A stretch of DNA of 46,291 nt from Paraburkholderia sp. NMBU_R16 (GTDB lineage Bacteria > Pseudomonadota > Gammaproteobacteria > Burkholderiales > Burkholderiaceae): assembly GCF_013282575.1 (NCBI RefSeq), contig NZ_JAAAYE010000045.1, positions 1 to 46,291 of the forward strand, read 5' to 3'. Shown here piece after piece: positions 8,572 to 17,551 of the stretch. Each line of letters opens with the position of its first letter. Within the stretch, counting starts at the first letter, position 1. The translations under genes and the position numbers were made by a program. The notes below the pieces were generated by a model, which saw only the letters and a list, made by a program, of their open reading frames with translations, had not been told where the DNA came from and ran no database searches.

Positions 8572-8784
8572 ATGAGACATCCAGCGTTGCGGCGTTCGCC
8601 GCGCCACGCTTCCAAGCGCGAAGCCAAAAACACCGGTCAGACATCCGGGCCCCCTGCGCACGACCCGTCCGCGCAGAACCGCGTCGCGCCGAATGCGCCG
8701 CCTGACGGGGCATTCAACCAGGGCGGCGCGCGCCCGGAGGGGCTCGATTACCAGCGCGACCTCGGGGCTGAACAGGACGCCTGA
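8572..8784 (+). CDS. Small hydrophilic protein, function unknown
   Basis: 70 residues from the ATG at 8572, with AGAGG about 10 bases upstream. The sequence is basic at the N-terminus (MRHPALRRSPRHASKREAK) and then rich in P, Q, N and G, ending GLDYQRDLGAEQDA. No domain, signal peptide or membrane segment is visible; disorder is likely. An earlier in-frame ATG at 8476 exists but lacks a convincing ribosome binding site. It lies between the proline-rich gene and otsA in the same direction. Confidence 0.5.
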   Translation: MRHPALRRSPRHASKREAKNTGQTSGPPAHDPSAQNRVAPNAPPDGAFNQGGARPEGLDYQRDLGAEQDA

Positions 8785-8904
8785 ACGCCCGGCTCCGGGC
8801 GCGATAATCGTAGAGGACGCCTAAGTAATTCGATTCGCGCGAGCGCGTCGGCTCGGGGACGCGATGCGCTCGCCCCTCGCATGCTCGAAAGCGGTGCATC
8901 GCAG

Positions 8905-8920
8905 CGGCACGCGACTTGCA
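8905..8920 (+). promoter_or_regulatory. Strong candidate sigma-54 promoter of otsA
   Basis: CGGCACGCGACTTGCA matches TGGCACG-N4-TTGCW at every position but the first, with the exact 10-base spacing between GG (8906-8907) and GC (8918-8919). Transcription would start near 8931, 57 bases before the otsA ATG. This is the best sigma-54 site I see in the window, and it lies in an otherwise empty 203-base gap. Confidence 0.65.
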
Positions 8921-8987
8921 TTCGATAAACCGGAGCGGCGATGGTCGTCGCCACGCGAGAACGCCAATTCGACGAGGTGGAGCCGCA

Positions 8988-10469
8988 ATGAGCAGACTTA
9001 TCGTGGTATCGAATCGTGTTGCGCCGACGCAAGAGGGACGTCCCGCCGCCGGAGGGCTTGCAATCGGCGTCCTCGATGCGTTGAAGGAGACGGGTGGCCT
9101 ATGGTTTGGATGGAGCGGCGAAATCGTCACGCAGAGCGATGGGCCCGCTATCGAGAAGCAAGGCAACGTCACCTATGCGACAGTCGGTTTGACGCGCCGC
9201 GATTACGATCAGTACTACCGAGGGTTTTCGAATGCGACGCTGTGGCCGACGTTTCACTATCGTACCGATCTCTCGCGCTACGACCGCCAGGAATACGCCG
9301 GCTATCTGCGCGTCAACATCGCGCTTGCAACGCAATTGAAGGCACTGCTCCGGCCCGATGACATCATATGGGTGCATGACTATCACCTGTTGCCGTTCGG
9401 GCGCGCGCTGCGCGATCTCGGTGTAACGAATCCGATCGGCTTCTTCCTGCATATTCCGTTTCCGGTGCCAGAGATGCTGCGAGCCGTCCCGCCGCATGCC
9501 GAGCTCGTCCACGCGATGTGCAGTTACGACGTACTCGGATTCCAGACGCAGACCGACAGTCAAGCGTTCATCGACTACATCGAACGCGGGGGATTCGGTT
9601 CAGTCAGCTCAGAGGGCATGGTGCATGCGTTCGGACGGTTGCTGAAAGTGGGTGCCTACCCGATCGGTATCTATCCGGATGCGGTGGCGAAGGCCGCCGA
9701 ACAGTTCAGCGATCGCAAATCCGTCGCCGAACTGCGAGAGGCGGCAGGCGGGCGCAAGCTCATCATGAGCGTGGATCGGCTCGATTACTCGAAAGGCCTC
9801 GTCGAGCGCTTTCAGGCATTCGAACGGCTTTTGGCCGACGTGCCGCACTGGCAAGGAAAGGTCTCGCTCGTGCAAATCGCGCCGCCGACGCGTTCTGACG
9901 TCCAGACCTATCAGCGTATCCGCCAAACGCTCGAAGGCGAGGCGGGGCGCATCAACGGACGTTTCGCTCAGCTCGACTGGACGCCCATCCAGTATCTGAA
10001 TCGCAAATACGAGCGCAACGTGCTGATGGCGCTTTTCAGATTGTCTCAAGTGGGCTACGTCACACCGCTGCGCGACGGAATGAATCTCGTGGCGAAAGAG
10101 TATGTCGCGTCGCAAGATCCGGCCGATCCGGGGGTGCTCGTACTGTCTCAGTTCGCGGGCGCCGCGGAACAACTGCCCGGCGCACTCGTCGTCAACCCGT
10201 TCGATCTTTCTCAAATGGCCGACGCGCTGGCCTGCGCGTTGTCGATGCCGCTTAACGAGCGCAAGGCGCGCCACGCCGACATGATGGCGCGCTTGCGTGC
10301 CAACGATCTATCGACCTGGCGCGACGCGTTCCTCGACGACCTGCGGCACGTCGCTGCGGCCGCGTCGGTCACGCGTCGAGCCGTCGAACTGGCCGACAAG
10401 AGCCTCGACGTGCCGATTCCGTTTCGCTATCCCGTGAACCGGCCGGCGCGTGAGCTGCATCGGTCCTGA
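8988..10469 (+). CDS. otsA: Trehalose-6-phosphate synthase
   Basis: A 493-residue GT20 glycosyltransferase that joins UDP-glucose and glucose-6-phosphate to give trehalose-6-phosphate in the cytoplasm. The start at 8988 (MSRLIVVSNRV) has GAGGTGGAG upstream and gives the standard OtsA N-terminus; the frame is open further upstream. Family hallmarks: AAGGLAIGVLDAL, WFGWSGE, WVHDYHLLPF, the HIPFPVPE stretch, VDRLDYSKGL for nucleotide-sugar binding, and LRDGMNLVAKEYVASQ near the end. There is no otsB phosphatase beside it, so dephosphorylation must be encoded elsewhere. The upstream sigma-54-like promoter suggests RpoN-dependent expression. Trehalose protects against osmotic and desiccation stress. 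Confidence 0.95.
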   Translation: MSRLIVVSNRVAPTQEGRPAAGGLAIGVLDALKETGGLWFGWSGEIVTQSDGPAIEKQGNVTYATVGLTRRDYDQYYRGFSNATLWPTFHYRTDLSRYDRQEYAGYLRVNIALATQLKALLRPDDIIWVHDYHLLPFGRALRDLGVTNPIGFFLHIPFPVPEMLRAVPPHAELVHAMCSYDVLGFQTQTDSQAFIDYIERGGFGSVSSEGMVHAFGRLLKVGAYPIGIYPDAVAKAAEQFSDRKSVAELREAAGGRKLIMSVDRLDYSKGLVERFQAFERLLADVPHWQGKVSLVQIAPPTRSDVQTYQRIRQTLEGEAGRINGRFAQLDWTPIQYLNRKYERNVLMALFRLSQVGYVTPLRDGMNLVAKEYVASQDPADPGVLVLSQFAGAAEQLPGALVVNPFDLSQMADALACALSMPLNERKARHADMMARLRANDLSTWRDAFLDDLRHVAAAASVTRRAVELADKSLDVPIPFRYPVNRPARELHRS

Positions 10470-10509
10470 AGCGATTGACGGTATCTCCATCTCCAGAACG
10501 CAATCGATA

Positions 10510-10547
10510 ATAAAGGGCCGCTCTTCGAGAGCGGCCCTTCGTTTTAT
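10510..10547. terminator. Bidirectional rho-independent terminator
   Basis: A perfect 11-bp GC-rich stem (AAGGGCCGCTC / GAGCGGCCCTT) with a five-base loop lies between the convergent otsA and rpoN genes. It is followed by CGTTTTA on the + strand and preceded by AATAA, so it can end transcription from both sides. Confidence 0.85.
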
Positions 10548-10569
10548 GCTGTGCGCCCGTTATCGGCTG

Positions 10570-12060
10570 CTATCCTTGACGCCGCAATTGCGCGGGCGGC
10601 AGTTTGAGCAAATTGCGGTATTTTGCGACGGTGCGTCGCGCGACGAGCATGCCTTCTTGCGTCAGCATCTTCGCAAGCGCCACGTCCGAGAGCGGATTGC
10701 GCGGGTCCTCTTGCTCGATCATCTCTTTGATGAGGGCGCGCACGGCCGCGGCTGAGCAACGCCCACCGGTTTCGGTCGCGAGTTCGCGCGGAAAGAAATG
10801 TCTGAATTCGAAGATGCCGCGCGGCGTGGCCATGTACTTGTTGCTCGATGCGCGTGAGACGGTCGACTCGTGCAGGCCGAGCTCCTCCGCGAGCTTGCTC
10901 AGTACGAGCGGCTTCAGCGCGATTTCGCCGTAATCGAAGAACGCCTTCTGATACGACACGATGCATTGCGCGACGCGCTGAATGGTCGTGAAACGCTGTT
11001 CGGCGTTGCGCAGCAGCCAACGAGCTTCCTGCAGTTGCTGAGCGAGCGGCGAGCCGCTGCCGCCGGCGGATTGAGCGAAGAGTTCCGCATAGACGCGATG
11101 GATCCGCGCGCGGGGCAGGACTGCGGGGTTGATCGTCGCGACCCAGCGGTTCTTCACTCGCCGGACGATCACGTCGGGAATGACGTAGTTGTCGTCGGTG
11201 CGCGCGTAATACTCGCCCGGCTTGGGATCGAGCCGCCGCACGAGCGCGCAGGCGACGCGCAACTCCTCGGCTGAGCAGCCGAGCTGTTTCTGAAGCTCGG
11301 CATGTTCGCGGCGCGCGAGCCGCTCGAGATGGCTTGCGGCGATTTCGTGCGCGAGATCGCGCCCCGGCGTTTCAGGCGGCATCGCATCGAGTTGCAACTG
11401 CAGGCATTCGGCGAGCGAACGCGCGCCCACACCGGGCCGATCGAGCGTTTGCACGAGCCGCAGCGCCACCCGCAGCTCTTCTTCGGCCAACGGAGGGTCG
11501 GCTTCGAACGCGGCGGCGAGATCGCTGAGCGAATCGCGCAGGTAGCCATCGTCGTCGAGCGCTTCGATGACGACTTGCGCCGCGGCACGATCGCGCTCGT
11601 TGAGCGGATAAAGGCTCAGCAGATCGTGCAGGTGTTCATGCATCGTCGGCTGGGCATGCGCCCATGCGCCCGGGTCCACGTCGTCGCCGTCGCCGTTATG
11701 GCGCGATGCGGAGCGCAGTGACCAGTCCTGCGAGAAATCGCCGCTGGCCTCCTCGCTGGCGGCGGCCGCCGATGCATCGGCGGCGGCGAGGCTGTCGAGC
11801 CCCTCGGTGGCTTCAGTGGTTGTGGGCGCAACGGTTTCCGCGGCGTCCTGTCCGACGCCGTGGACCTCTTTGACGCGATCGGACTCGGTCTCCCCGTCGG
11901 GAACAGGTTCGTCGTATTCGAGAAACGGATTGCTGTCCAGCGCTTCACGCAGCTCGTGCTGAAACTCCAGCGACGACAACTGCAGCAACCGCACCGATTG
12001 CTGCAGGCGCGGCGTCAACGCGACGTGTTGTTTGCTGCGAAGTTCGAGAGTCGGTGGCAT
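10570..12060 (-). CDS. rpoN: RNA polymerase sigma-54 factor (second-locus RpoN)
   Basis: 496 residues. The glutamine/leucine-rich region I (TPRLQQSVRLLQLSSLEFQ) binds activator and polymerase. An acidic, low-complexity region II occupies about residues 50-130. The core-binding and DNA-binding domains follow, with the diagnostic RpoN box ARRTVAKYR near the C-terminus reading the -24 element. The usual housekeeping neighbours (lptB before it, hpf and ptsN after it) are absent. This is therefore probably the accessory rpoN that many Burkholderiaceae carry in addition to the housekeeping one. It is convergent with otsA, and a sigma-54-like site lies before its own start. Confidence 0.95.
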   Translation of the reverse strand: MPPTLELRSKQHVALTPRLQQSVRLLQLSSLEFQHELREALDSNPFLEYDEPVPDGETESDRVKEVHGVGQDAAETVAPTTTEATEGLDSLAAADASAAAASEEASGDFSQDWSLRSASRHNGDGDDVDPGAWAHAQPTMHEHLHDLLSLYPLNERDRAAAQVVIEALDDDGYLRDSLSDLAAAFEADPPLAEEELRVALRLVQTLDRPGVGARSLAECLQLQLDAMPPETPGRDLAHEIAASHLERLARREHAELQKQLGCSAEELRVACALVRRLDPKPGEYYARTDDNYVIPDVIVRRVKNRWVATINPAVLPRARIHRVYAELFAQSAGGSGSPLAQQLQEARWLLRNAEQRFTTIQRVAQCIVSYQKAFFDYGEIALKPLVLSKLAEELGLHESTVSRASSNKYMATPRGIFEFRHFFPRELATETGGRCSAAAVRALIKEMIEQEDPRNPLSDVALAKMLTQEGMLVARRTVAKYRNLLKLPPAQLRRQG

Positions 12061-12095
12061 AGTCTGGGTCCGTTTGAAGAGGTCCCAGGAACTAA

Positions 12096-12111
12096 AGCAA
12101 CGCTCATACCA
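12096..12111 (-). promoter_or_regulatory. Candidate sigma-54 promoter of rpoN
   Basis: On the minus strand TGGTATGAGCGTTGCT matches TGGCACG-N4-TTGCW with two mismatches and exact spacing. It would start near 12086, 26 bases before the rpoN ATG at 12060. If used, rpoN is autoregulated. The -24 element is imperfect. Confidence 0.45.
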
Positions 12112-12294
12112 TGTGGCACCCGGCAGGCGGGGGGCTCACGCCATGTCGGGCGCCGTATCGAGATAGCAGCTTTTACAGGTAGTGTGCAAAAAACGCGCCG
12201 CACTCCTCGGCTCACGCGCGATCGAGTGTGCGCTGGCGCATGCAGCTTGCCAGGCCGCAACCGACGGCGAGCACTGGTACCGACGAAACGTGCG

Positions 12295-13659
12295 TCAGGC
12301 GGTCGCGCGCTGCGTTTGCCTCAATCGGAGAAGACTCACGCATGCGGCGACTGCCGCGAAACCCGCTCCGAGCCGAAGGCAAATCACCGGACCGCTCGTC
12401 GGCGCGACACCGAATATCAGGGCAACGAGCGCGGCGCCGAGCGTTTGTCCCGTGAGCCGGGCGGTGCCCAGCATGCCGCTCGCGCCCCCACTGCGCTCGC
12501 GCGGTGCCGCCGACAGCAACTGGCGGTTGTTCGGCGCCTGGAAGAGGCCGAAGCCCGCGCCGCAAACGGCCATGCGCCAGGCGATGTCGGCGCCGCCGGG
12601 ATGCGGGCCGAGCGTGGCGAGCAGCACGAGGCCGGTGGCGAGAATCGCGAGGCCGATGCCGCCGAGGATACCGGCCGAGTAGCGATCCGAAAGCACGCCA
12701 GAAAGCGGGGCGGCGAAGACGATCGCCAAGGGCCACGGCGTGATGAGCAGGCCGGTTTGAACCTGCGTGAATCCGAACGTCGCTTGAAAGAGAAACGGCA
12801 GCGAGACGAATGCCAGCATCTGAGCGCAAAACGAACAGATCGATGTGCCGACCGAAAGCGCAAAGACAGGAATCCTCAATAAGTCGACCGGCAAAAGCGG
12901 TGCGCTCTGCCGCAGTTGCCGCTTCACGAAGAAGTAGCCGACGGCTATCACCGCCAACACCTGCAGCGTCACATAAGGCCACGATTCGCCGTGACCCACG
13001 CCGTCGATCGTGAAGACCATGAGGCCGAACACGAACGCGTTCATGACCGCGCTCAGGTAGTCGTAGGGCGCGTTGTGCCCGGGGGTGTTGGGCAGCGCCT
13101 TGAACGCGCCGACGATCGTGACGATACCGATGGGCACGTTGATCGCAAACAGCCATGGCCACGACGCGACGGCAAGGATCCCGGACGCCACCGTCGGTCC
13201 CACTGCCGAGGCGAGCGCCACCACCATCGCGTTCAATGCGACGCCGCGCCCGAGATGCGCGGGCGGATAGATTGCGCGCACGAGCGCGGTGTTGACGCTC
13301 ATCAAGCCGGCTGCGCCGAAGCCTTGCACGACGCGCATCGCGGCGAGCACGGGCAGCGAGCCGGACAGCGCGCAGCCGAGCGACGCCAATGTGAAAAGCG
13401 CGAGCCCCGCCGTATAGACCCGCCGATAGCCGATGCGATCGCCGAGCGAGGCGAGCGGCAGCAGCGAGATCGTGATTGACAGCTGGTACGCGTTGACGAC
13501 CCAGATGGACGCCGCGGCACTCGCGTGCGTGTCGCGCGCGATGGTCGGCAACGCGACGTTGGCGATGGCGCTGTCGAGCACCGCTAGCGTCAGGCCAAGC
13601 GCAATGACCGCGACGGCCCAATAGCGTTCGGGAACGGGAAGGCCTTGGTCTGTCAGCAT
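12295..13659 (-). CDS. MFS drug exporter, DHA2 (EmrB/QacA) type
   Basis: A 454-residue hydrophobic protein of the 14-helix drug:H+ antiporter type. Motifs: LDSAIANVALPTIARD in helix 1 (the DHA2 form of motif D1), SLGDRIGYRRVY (motif A between helices 2 and 3), RVVQGFGAAGLMS (motif B), and an AVGPTVASGILAVASWPWLFAINVPIG stretch carrying motif C and the conserved WxWxFxINVPIG. It exports organic compounds using the proton gradient; the substrate cannot be told. The downstream gene order places the PEBP gene 7 bases upstream in the same direction, so they are an operon. Confidence 0.9.
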   Translation of the reverse strand: MLTDQGLPVPERYWAVAVIALGLTLAVLDSAIANVALPTIARDTHASAAASIWVVNAYQLSITISLLPLASLGDRIGYRRVYTAGLALFTLASLGCALSGSLPVLAAMRVVQGFGAAGLMSVNTALVRAIYPPAHLGRGVALNAMVVALASAVGPTVASGILAVASWPWLFAINVPIGIVTIVGAFKALPNTPGHNAPYDYLSAVMNAFVFGLMVFTIDGVGHGESWPYVTLQVLAVIAVGYFFVKRQLRQSAPLLPVDLLRIPVFALSVGTSICSFCAQMLAFVSLPFLFQATFGFTQVQTGLLITPWPLAIVFAAPLSGVLSDRYSAGILGGIGLAILATGLVLLATLGPHPGGADIAWRMAVCGAGFGLFQAPNNRQLLSAAPRERSGGASGMLGTARLTGQTLGAALVALIFGVAPTSGPVICLRLGAGFAAVAACVSLLRLRQTQRATA

Positions 13660-13666
13660 CCGCGTT

Positions 13667-14176
13667 TCATTTCAGCTCGTAAAGGCCCGTGTAGATCGTC
13701 GAGTCGATTTCATTCATGTGTGTCATGAAGCGCGCGACGGCGTTCGTCGTCTCGGCGGTGACCGGCAGATGCGGTACCTTGAGCGCGTGAAGACGGAAGA
13801 TGTAGCGATGCGGTTTGTCTCCGCGCGGTGGCGCCGCGCCGCCGAAGCCCTGCGTGCCGTAGTCGTTGCGCACCTGCACCGCGCCGGGCGGAAGCAGCGA
13901 GCCATCGGCCTTGCCGGCATTGCGGGGCAGCGAGCGTGTATCGGGCGGAATGTTGACGACGACCCAGTGCCAAAAGCCGCTGCCCGTCGGCGCGTCCGGG
14001 TCGTACACGGTCAGCGCGAGGCTTTGCGCGTCTTCGGGGACGGCTTCCCATTGGAGCGCGGGCGATGCGTTCGCGCCATTGCCGTCGACGCCGAACATTT
14101 TGTCGTCGCATTCCTGATCCTTCGGCATGAAGCCGTTGATCGGGAAGTCGTCGGACCACAGTCTGAAGTCAGCCAT
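13667..14176 (-). CDS. YbhB/YbcL-family (PEBP) protein
   Basis: 169 residues of the phosphatidylethanolamine-binding/Raf-kinase-inhibitor-like family. Seen: LTVYDPDAPTGSGFWHWVVVNIP, corresponding to the DPDAP ligand-pocket motif and HW strand, and GQ/GGAAPPRGDKPHRYIFRLHAL for the second half of the pocket (PP.GD.PHRY). Length is normal. There is no signal peptide, so it is cytoplasmic. Bacterial members have no firmly established substrate. It is first in a two-gene operon with the MFS exporter (7-base gap). Confidence 0.9.
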   Translation of the reverse strand: MADFRLWSDDFPINGFMPKDQECDDKMFGVDGNGANASPALQWEAVPEDAQSLALTVYDPDAPTGSGFWHWVVVNIPPDTRSLPRNAGKADGSLLPPGAVQVRNDYGTQGFGGAAPPRGDKPHRYIFRLHALKVPHLPVTAETTNAVARFMTHMNEIDSTIYTGLYELK

Positions 14177-14324
14177 CGAATGCCTCCATTTTTTGACACT
14201 TCAACGTCGAGGCCGCGAAGCGGCGAGCGAGCCGAGTTTAGCACCGGGTCCGCGCGCGAGGCGCGGGGGAGCGCCGGCATGGATAGCAGTATAGGCGCGC
14301 TACTGGTCGTGGGGCGCGCGTGGC

Positions 14325-15728
14325 TTAAGCATGCACGCTGCGAGCAAAGCGCAGCGAAAACGTCGTTCGGACGTCGGGCACGCTGTCGACGCGGCACTCG
14401 CCGCTGTGCTCGTCCATGATCGACTTGACGATCGCCAGGCCGAGCCCGGCGCCCGCCGCCGAATTCTGGCGCGCGGGGTCGAGCCGGTAGAAGCGATCGA
14501 AGATCCGTTCGATATGTGCCGGCGCAATGCCGGGTCCGGTATCGGTGACGGACACGGAAGCCACGGCATCGAACTCCCGGCATTCGATCGACACTGTCGA
14601 GCCCTGAGGCGCATGGGCGAATGCATTCGACAGCAGATTGCCGAGCGCGCGTTGCACGAGCAGCGGATCGCCGTCGAACGTGCAGTGGCCATCGACGGTG
14701 ATAGCGATGTCGCGGTCCTCGGCGATCGATTCGTAGTAGCGCGCGACGCGCAGCGCTTCGCGTTGCCCGTCGACGCGCTGGAAATGTGTGCGCCGTTGCC
14801 GCGCGTCGGCGCGGGCGAGAAAGAGCATGTCGTCGACCATGCGCGAGAGGCGCTGGAATTCCTCCACGCTCGATTCGATGATCGCGCGGTATTGCTCGTT
14901 GGAACGAGGCTGCGAGAGCCCGACTTGCGCCTGCGCCAGCAGGTTCGTGAGCGGTGTGCGGATGTCGTGCGCGAGATCGGAGGAGAACTGCGTCAGCCTC
15001 GTGAATGACTCGTCGAGCCGCTGCAGCATGCGGTTGAACGCATGCGTGAGCTCGCGCAGCTCGTCGGCCATGCCCGTATCGGGCAGCGGGTGGGCGAGGC
15101 GGTTGCCGGAAATCTCGTCGGCGCGCGCGGCGAGTTGGCTCAGCGGTTTCAGCGCGAATACGGCGATCCGGTAAGCGACGAGGGCGGCGAGCACCGTACC
15201 GACGAGCACGCCCAGCACGACACTCAGTGCGCAGATGTGCAAGAAGGCCTGAGCACCGCGATAGTTGCGCTGCACGACCACGCGCACCGGGACGTCTTTT
15301 TCGGCAATCCCGGCTCGCGCGACGAGATAGCGCAACGGCCGCTGCTCGTGTTGCACGGCGACCGGCGTGGTGCTCAATGCACTCAACGCGCTTGCCAAAA
15401 CGTTCGGACTCGGCACGAAGTTCGGGCTGCTGACGAGCGTGTTGCCGTATTCGTCGAAGACCGCCAGGTCGACGTCCTCATGGCCTTGCAGCAGCAGAGA
15501 CGAAGCAGGACGCTCGTCACGGAGTTCCTCGATCGTCTCCACGGTGCCGAGCCGCGAAATGGCCGCATCGAGCGTCGCCTCCATCTCGTGCCGCAGCGAT
15601 TGCGCAATCGATCGGTCCAGCGTTTCGTAGAGCAGTGCGCCGCTCACGGCGAGGATGATCGAAGTCGACAGCGCGAACAGCACCGCGAGCCGCCCGCGCA
15701 TCGTTTTCAGCACGAGATTTCCGATCAT
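14325..15728 (-). CDS. Membrane sensor histidine kinase
   Basis: 467 residues. First membrane helix at about residues 13-32, a periplasmic sensor domain of about 130 residues, second helix at about 172-195 ([21 protein letters not shown]), HAMP, then HisKA with the phospho-accepting His in [19 protein letters not shown]. The ATPase follows with N-box [19 protein letters not shown] and [13 protein letters not shown]. The layout and the [13 protein letters not shown] form resemble heavy-metal/copper sensors (CusS/IrlS type), but the inducer cannot be read from sequence. Its start overlaps the stop of the response regulator by 4 bases (ATGA), so the pair is translationally coupled. Confidence 0.92.
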   Translation of the reverse strand: MIGNLVLKTMRGRLAVLFALSTSIILAVSGALLYETLDRSIAQSLRHEMEATLDAAISRLGTVETIEELRDERPASSLLLQGHEDVDLAVFDEYGNTLVSSPNFVPSPNVLASALSALSTTPVAVQHEQRPLRYLVARAGIAEKDVPVRVVVQRNYRGAQAFLHICALSVVLGVLVGTVLAALVAYRIAVFALKPLSQLAARADEISGNRLAHPLPDTGMADELRELTHAFNRMLQRLDESFTRLTQFSSDLAHDIRTPLTNLLAQAQVGLSQPRSNEQYRAIIESSVEEFQRLSRMVDDMLFLARADARQRRTHFQRVDGQREALRVARYYESIAEDRDIAITVDGHCTFDGDPLLVQRALGNLLSNAFAHAPQGSTVSIECREFDAVASVSVTDTGPGIAPAHIERIFDRFYRLDPARQNSAAGAGLGLAIVKSIMDEHSGECRVDSVPDVRTTFSLRFARSVHA

Positions 15729-16408
15729 ACAAGGGAGTCGTCGCGTTGTTCGAGCACGTAGCCCATGCCGCGCACCGTATGGATAAGCTTCGGCTCATAC
15801 GGATCGTCGACTTTCGCGCGCACGCGGCGGATCGCCGCGTCGACGATATTCGTATCGCTTTCGAAGTTGATGTCCCACACCTGCGAGGCGATCAGCGAGC
15901 GCGTCAGGATCTCGCCTTCGCGGCGCATGAGCAGCCATAGCAGCGCAAACTCCTTGGCCGTGAGCAAGATCGTACGCCCTTGCCGTTTCGCCTTGCGGCG
16001 CATGAGATCGAGTTCGAGATCGCCCACACGCAGCACCGACGCATCGAGCGTTTGCCCGCGGCGCAAGAGCGAGCGCACGCGCGCGAGCAACTCGACGAAA
16101 TCGAATGGCTTGACGAGATAGTCGTCCCCGCCGAGTTCGAGCCCTTTGACGCGATCGTCGACGTCATCGCGTGCGGTCAGAAAGAGTACCGGCGTGCGAT
16201 GCGTCTTGCGCAGTTCCTCGACGATCGACCAGCCGCTCTTGCCAGGCAGCATTACATCGAGGATGGCGAGATCGTACGCCTCTGTCTGCAACTGATGCAG
16301 TCCGGTGACGCCGTCCGCGGCGATGTCGCAGACAAAGCCCGCTTCGACGAGCCCTTGTTTCAGATAAGTCCGGGTTTTGGGCTCGTCTTCCACAATCAGG
16401 ATCTTCAT
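15725..16408 (-). CDS. OmpR-type response regulator
   Basis: 227 residues. Receiver (1-115): acidic pocket E8/D9 region in [12 protein letters not shown], phosphoacceptor Asp in [13 protein letters not shown], and Lys in [16 protein letters not shown]. Winged-helix DNA-binding domain (about 128-222): [54 protein letters not shown]. This resembles CusR/CopR/IrlR heavy-metal regulators. It is first in the operon with its cognate kinase. The 349-base region upstream is shared with the divergent carbonic anhydrase gene and contains a perfect inverted repeat that could be its operator. Confidence 0.93.
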   Translation of the reverse strand: MKILIVEDEPKTRTYLKQGLVEAGFVCDIAADGVTGLHQLQTEAYDLAILDVMLPGKSGWSIVEELRKTHRTPVLFLTARDDVDDRVKGLELGGDDYLVKPFDFVELLARVRSLLRRGQTLDASVLRVGDLELDLMRRKAKRQGRTILLTAKEFALLWLLMRREGEILTRSLIASQVWDINFESDTNIVDAAIRRVRAKVDDPYEPKLIHTVRGMGYVLEQRDDSLV

Positions 16409-16757
16409 TTCGGTATTGGGTTGCGCCGTTGAACGAATGGGGCGATGAAAAAGGGCGAACGTGCATACGATGCAAAGAATATGCGCGGCCGGTAATCGAA
16501 ACGATTGTTGACCGGATCGTATCTCGATAAGTTCCGCTCAAATCGATTTCGGTGCGCTCCGCGTCCACGCGGGCAGCCCGGTAATAGAAAAAACGAATCG
16601 ATATCGATCGGTATTTTCGGCACTACCGACGAACATGACGACAAAATCATCTTGCCGTCATGTTTGCGATGCACCTATTGGCCAGAATTCCAACTCGTGA
16701 ACGTCGCGTCATCCGCGCTCATTGATGTTCTCCATTCCGGCTTAGGAGGGAAAAGCA
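16409..16757. other. 349-base divergent intergenic region
   Basis: There is no convincing gene here. It separates the two-component operon (leftward) from the carbonic anhydrase gene (rightward) and is AT-richer than its flanks. It contains the 33-base inverted repeat described separately, a CGATATCG palindrome near 16599, and the good ribosome binding site TAGGAGGG just before 16758. Confidence 0.7.
16632..16664. promoter_or_regulatory. Perfect inverted repeat, possible response-regulator operator
   Basis: Arms AACATGACG (16632-16640) and CGTCATGTT (16656-16664) are perfectly complementary and separated by 15 bases; the inner ACAA/CTTG pair partly extends the symmetry. It sits between the two-component operon and the carbonic anhydrase gene. 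The form recalls the dyads bound by copper/heavy-metal OmpR-type regulators. No T-run follows, so it is not a terminator. Confidence 0.5.
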
Positions 16758-17435
16758 ATGAATTTTACGAAACAAATGATTTTGCAGAATGCAGCATGGG
16801 CCCGCGAGGCGTGCGATGGCGATCCGCGCCTTTTCGAACGACTGAGGCAAGGTCAGGATCCGAAGGTGCTGTGGATCGGCTGTGCCGACAGCCGCGTGCC
16901 GGCGGAAATCGTGACGGGCGCGCGGCCCGGCGAGCTGTTCGTGCACCGGAATATCGCCAATCTGTTCGTGCCGCATGACGACAACACCATGAGCGTGCTC
17001 GAGTACGCGGTCTGCGTGCTGAAAGTGAAGGACATCGTGATCTGCGGCCACTATGGCTGCGGCGGCGTGCGGGCGGCGCTGGGAGCGCCGAACGACGGGG
17101 TGCCGCACGTCGAGCAGCGCATTCGCCCGTTGCGGTGGCTTGCGCGGCGTCACCGCGACGAGCTCGATGCGATCGCCGATCCTGATGAGCGTACGAACCG
17201 CCTCGCCGAGCTGAACGTGCTCGAACAGGCGCGTGTGCTGCGCGCGTCGCCCGTCGTTCACGATGCCGTGCCTCGCCCGCAAGTCCATGCATGGATCTTC
17301 GATATCCGCGATGGGCTCATTCGAGCGTTGCCGTTCGAGCATGCCGAGGCGGCCGAGCCGTCGTACGGCTCCGACCTTTCGCATCTGCCCGGCCGGCGCG
17401 AACCTTCGCCGATTCGCGTCGCCAACGGCGGCTGA
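16758..17435 (+). CDS. Beta-class carbonic anhydrase
   Basis: 225 residues; interconverts CO2 and bicarbonate in the cytoplasm. Zinc ligands C42, H98 and C101 and the catalytic dyad D44-R46 are all present (CADSRVP and CGHYGCGG), as is the conserved HRNIAN segment. Length is normal and the ribosome binding site is excellent (AGGAGG). The next gene is a SulP transporter in the same direction; such carbonic anhydrase-SulP pairs are commonly thought to move bicarbonate. The symbol can or cynT would both fit; there are no cyanase genes nearby. Confidence 0.95.
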   Translation: MNFTKQMILQNAAWAREACDGDPRLFERLRQGQDPKVLWIGCADSRVPAEIVTGARPGELFVHRNIANLFVPHDDNTMSVLEYAVCVLKVKDIVICGHYGCGGVRAALGAPNDGVPHVEQRIRPLRWLARRHRDELDAIADPDERTNRLAELNVLEQARVLRASPVVHDAVPRPQVHAWIFDIRDGLIRALPFEHAEAAEPSYGSDLSHLPGRREPSPIRVANGG

Positions 17436-17551
17436 CATTCGGCGCACGGCAGTTTTCGTCGGGGCACATCGACTCCATCGAACGAACCCCATAGCGCGCG
17501 TCGGCCTCGTACCGGTCGGGCGCGCGCTTCATTCTCTCGCAACCCAATACC

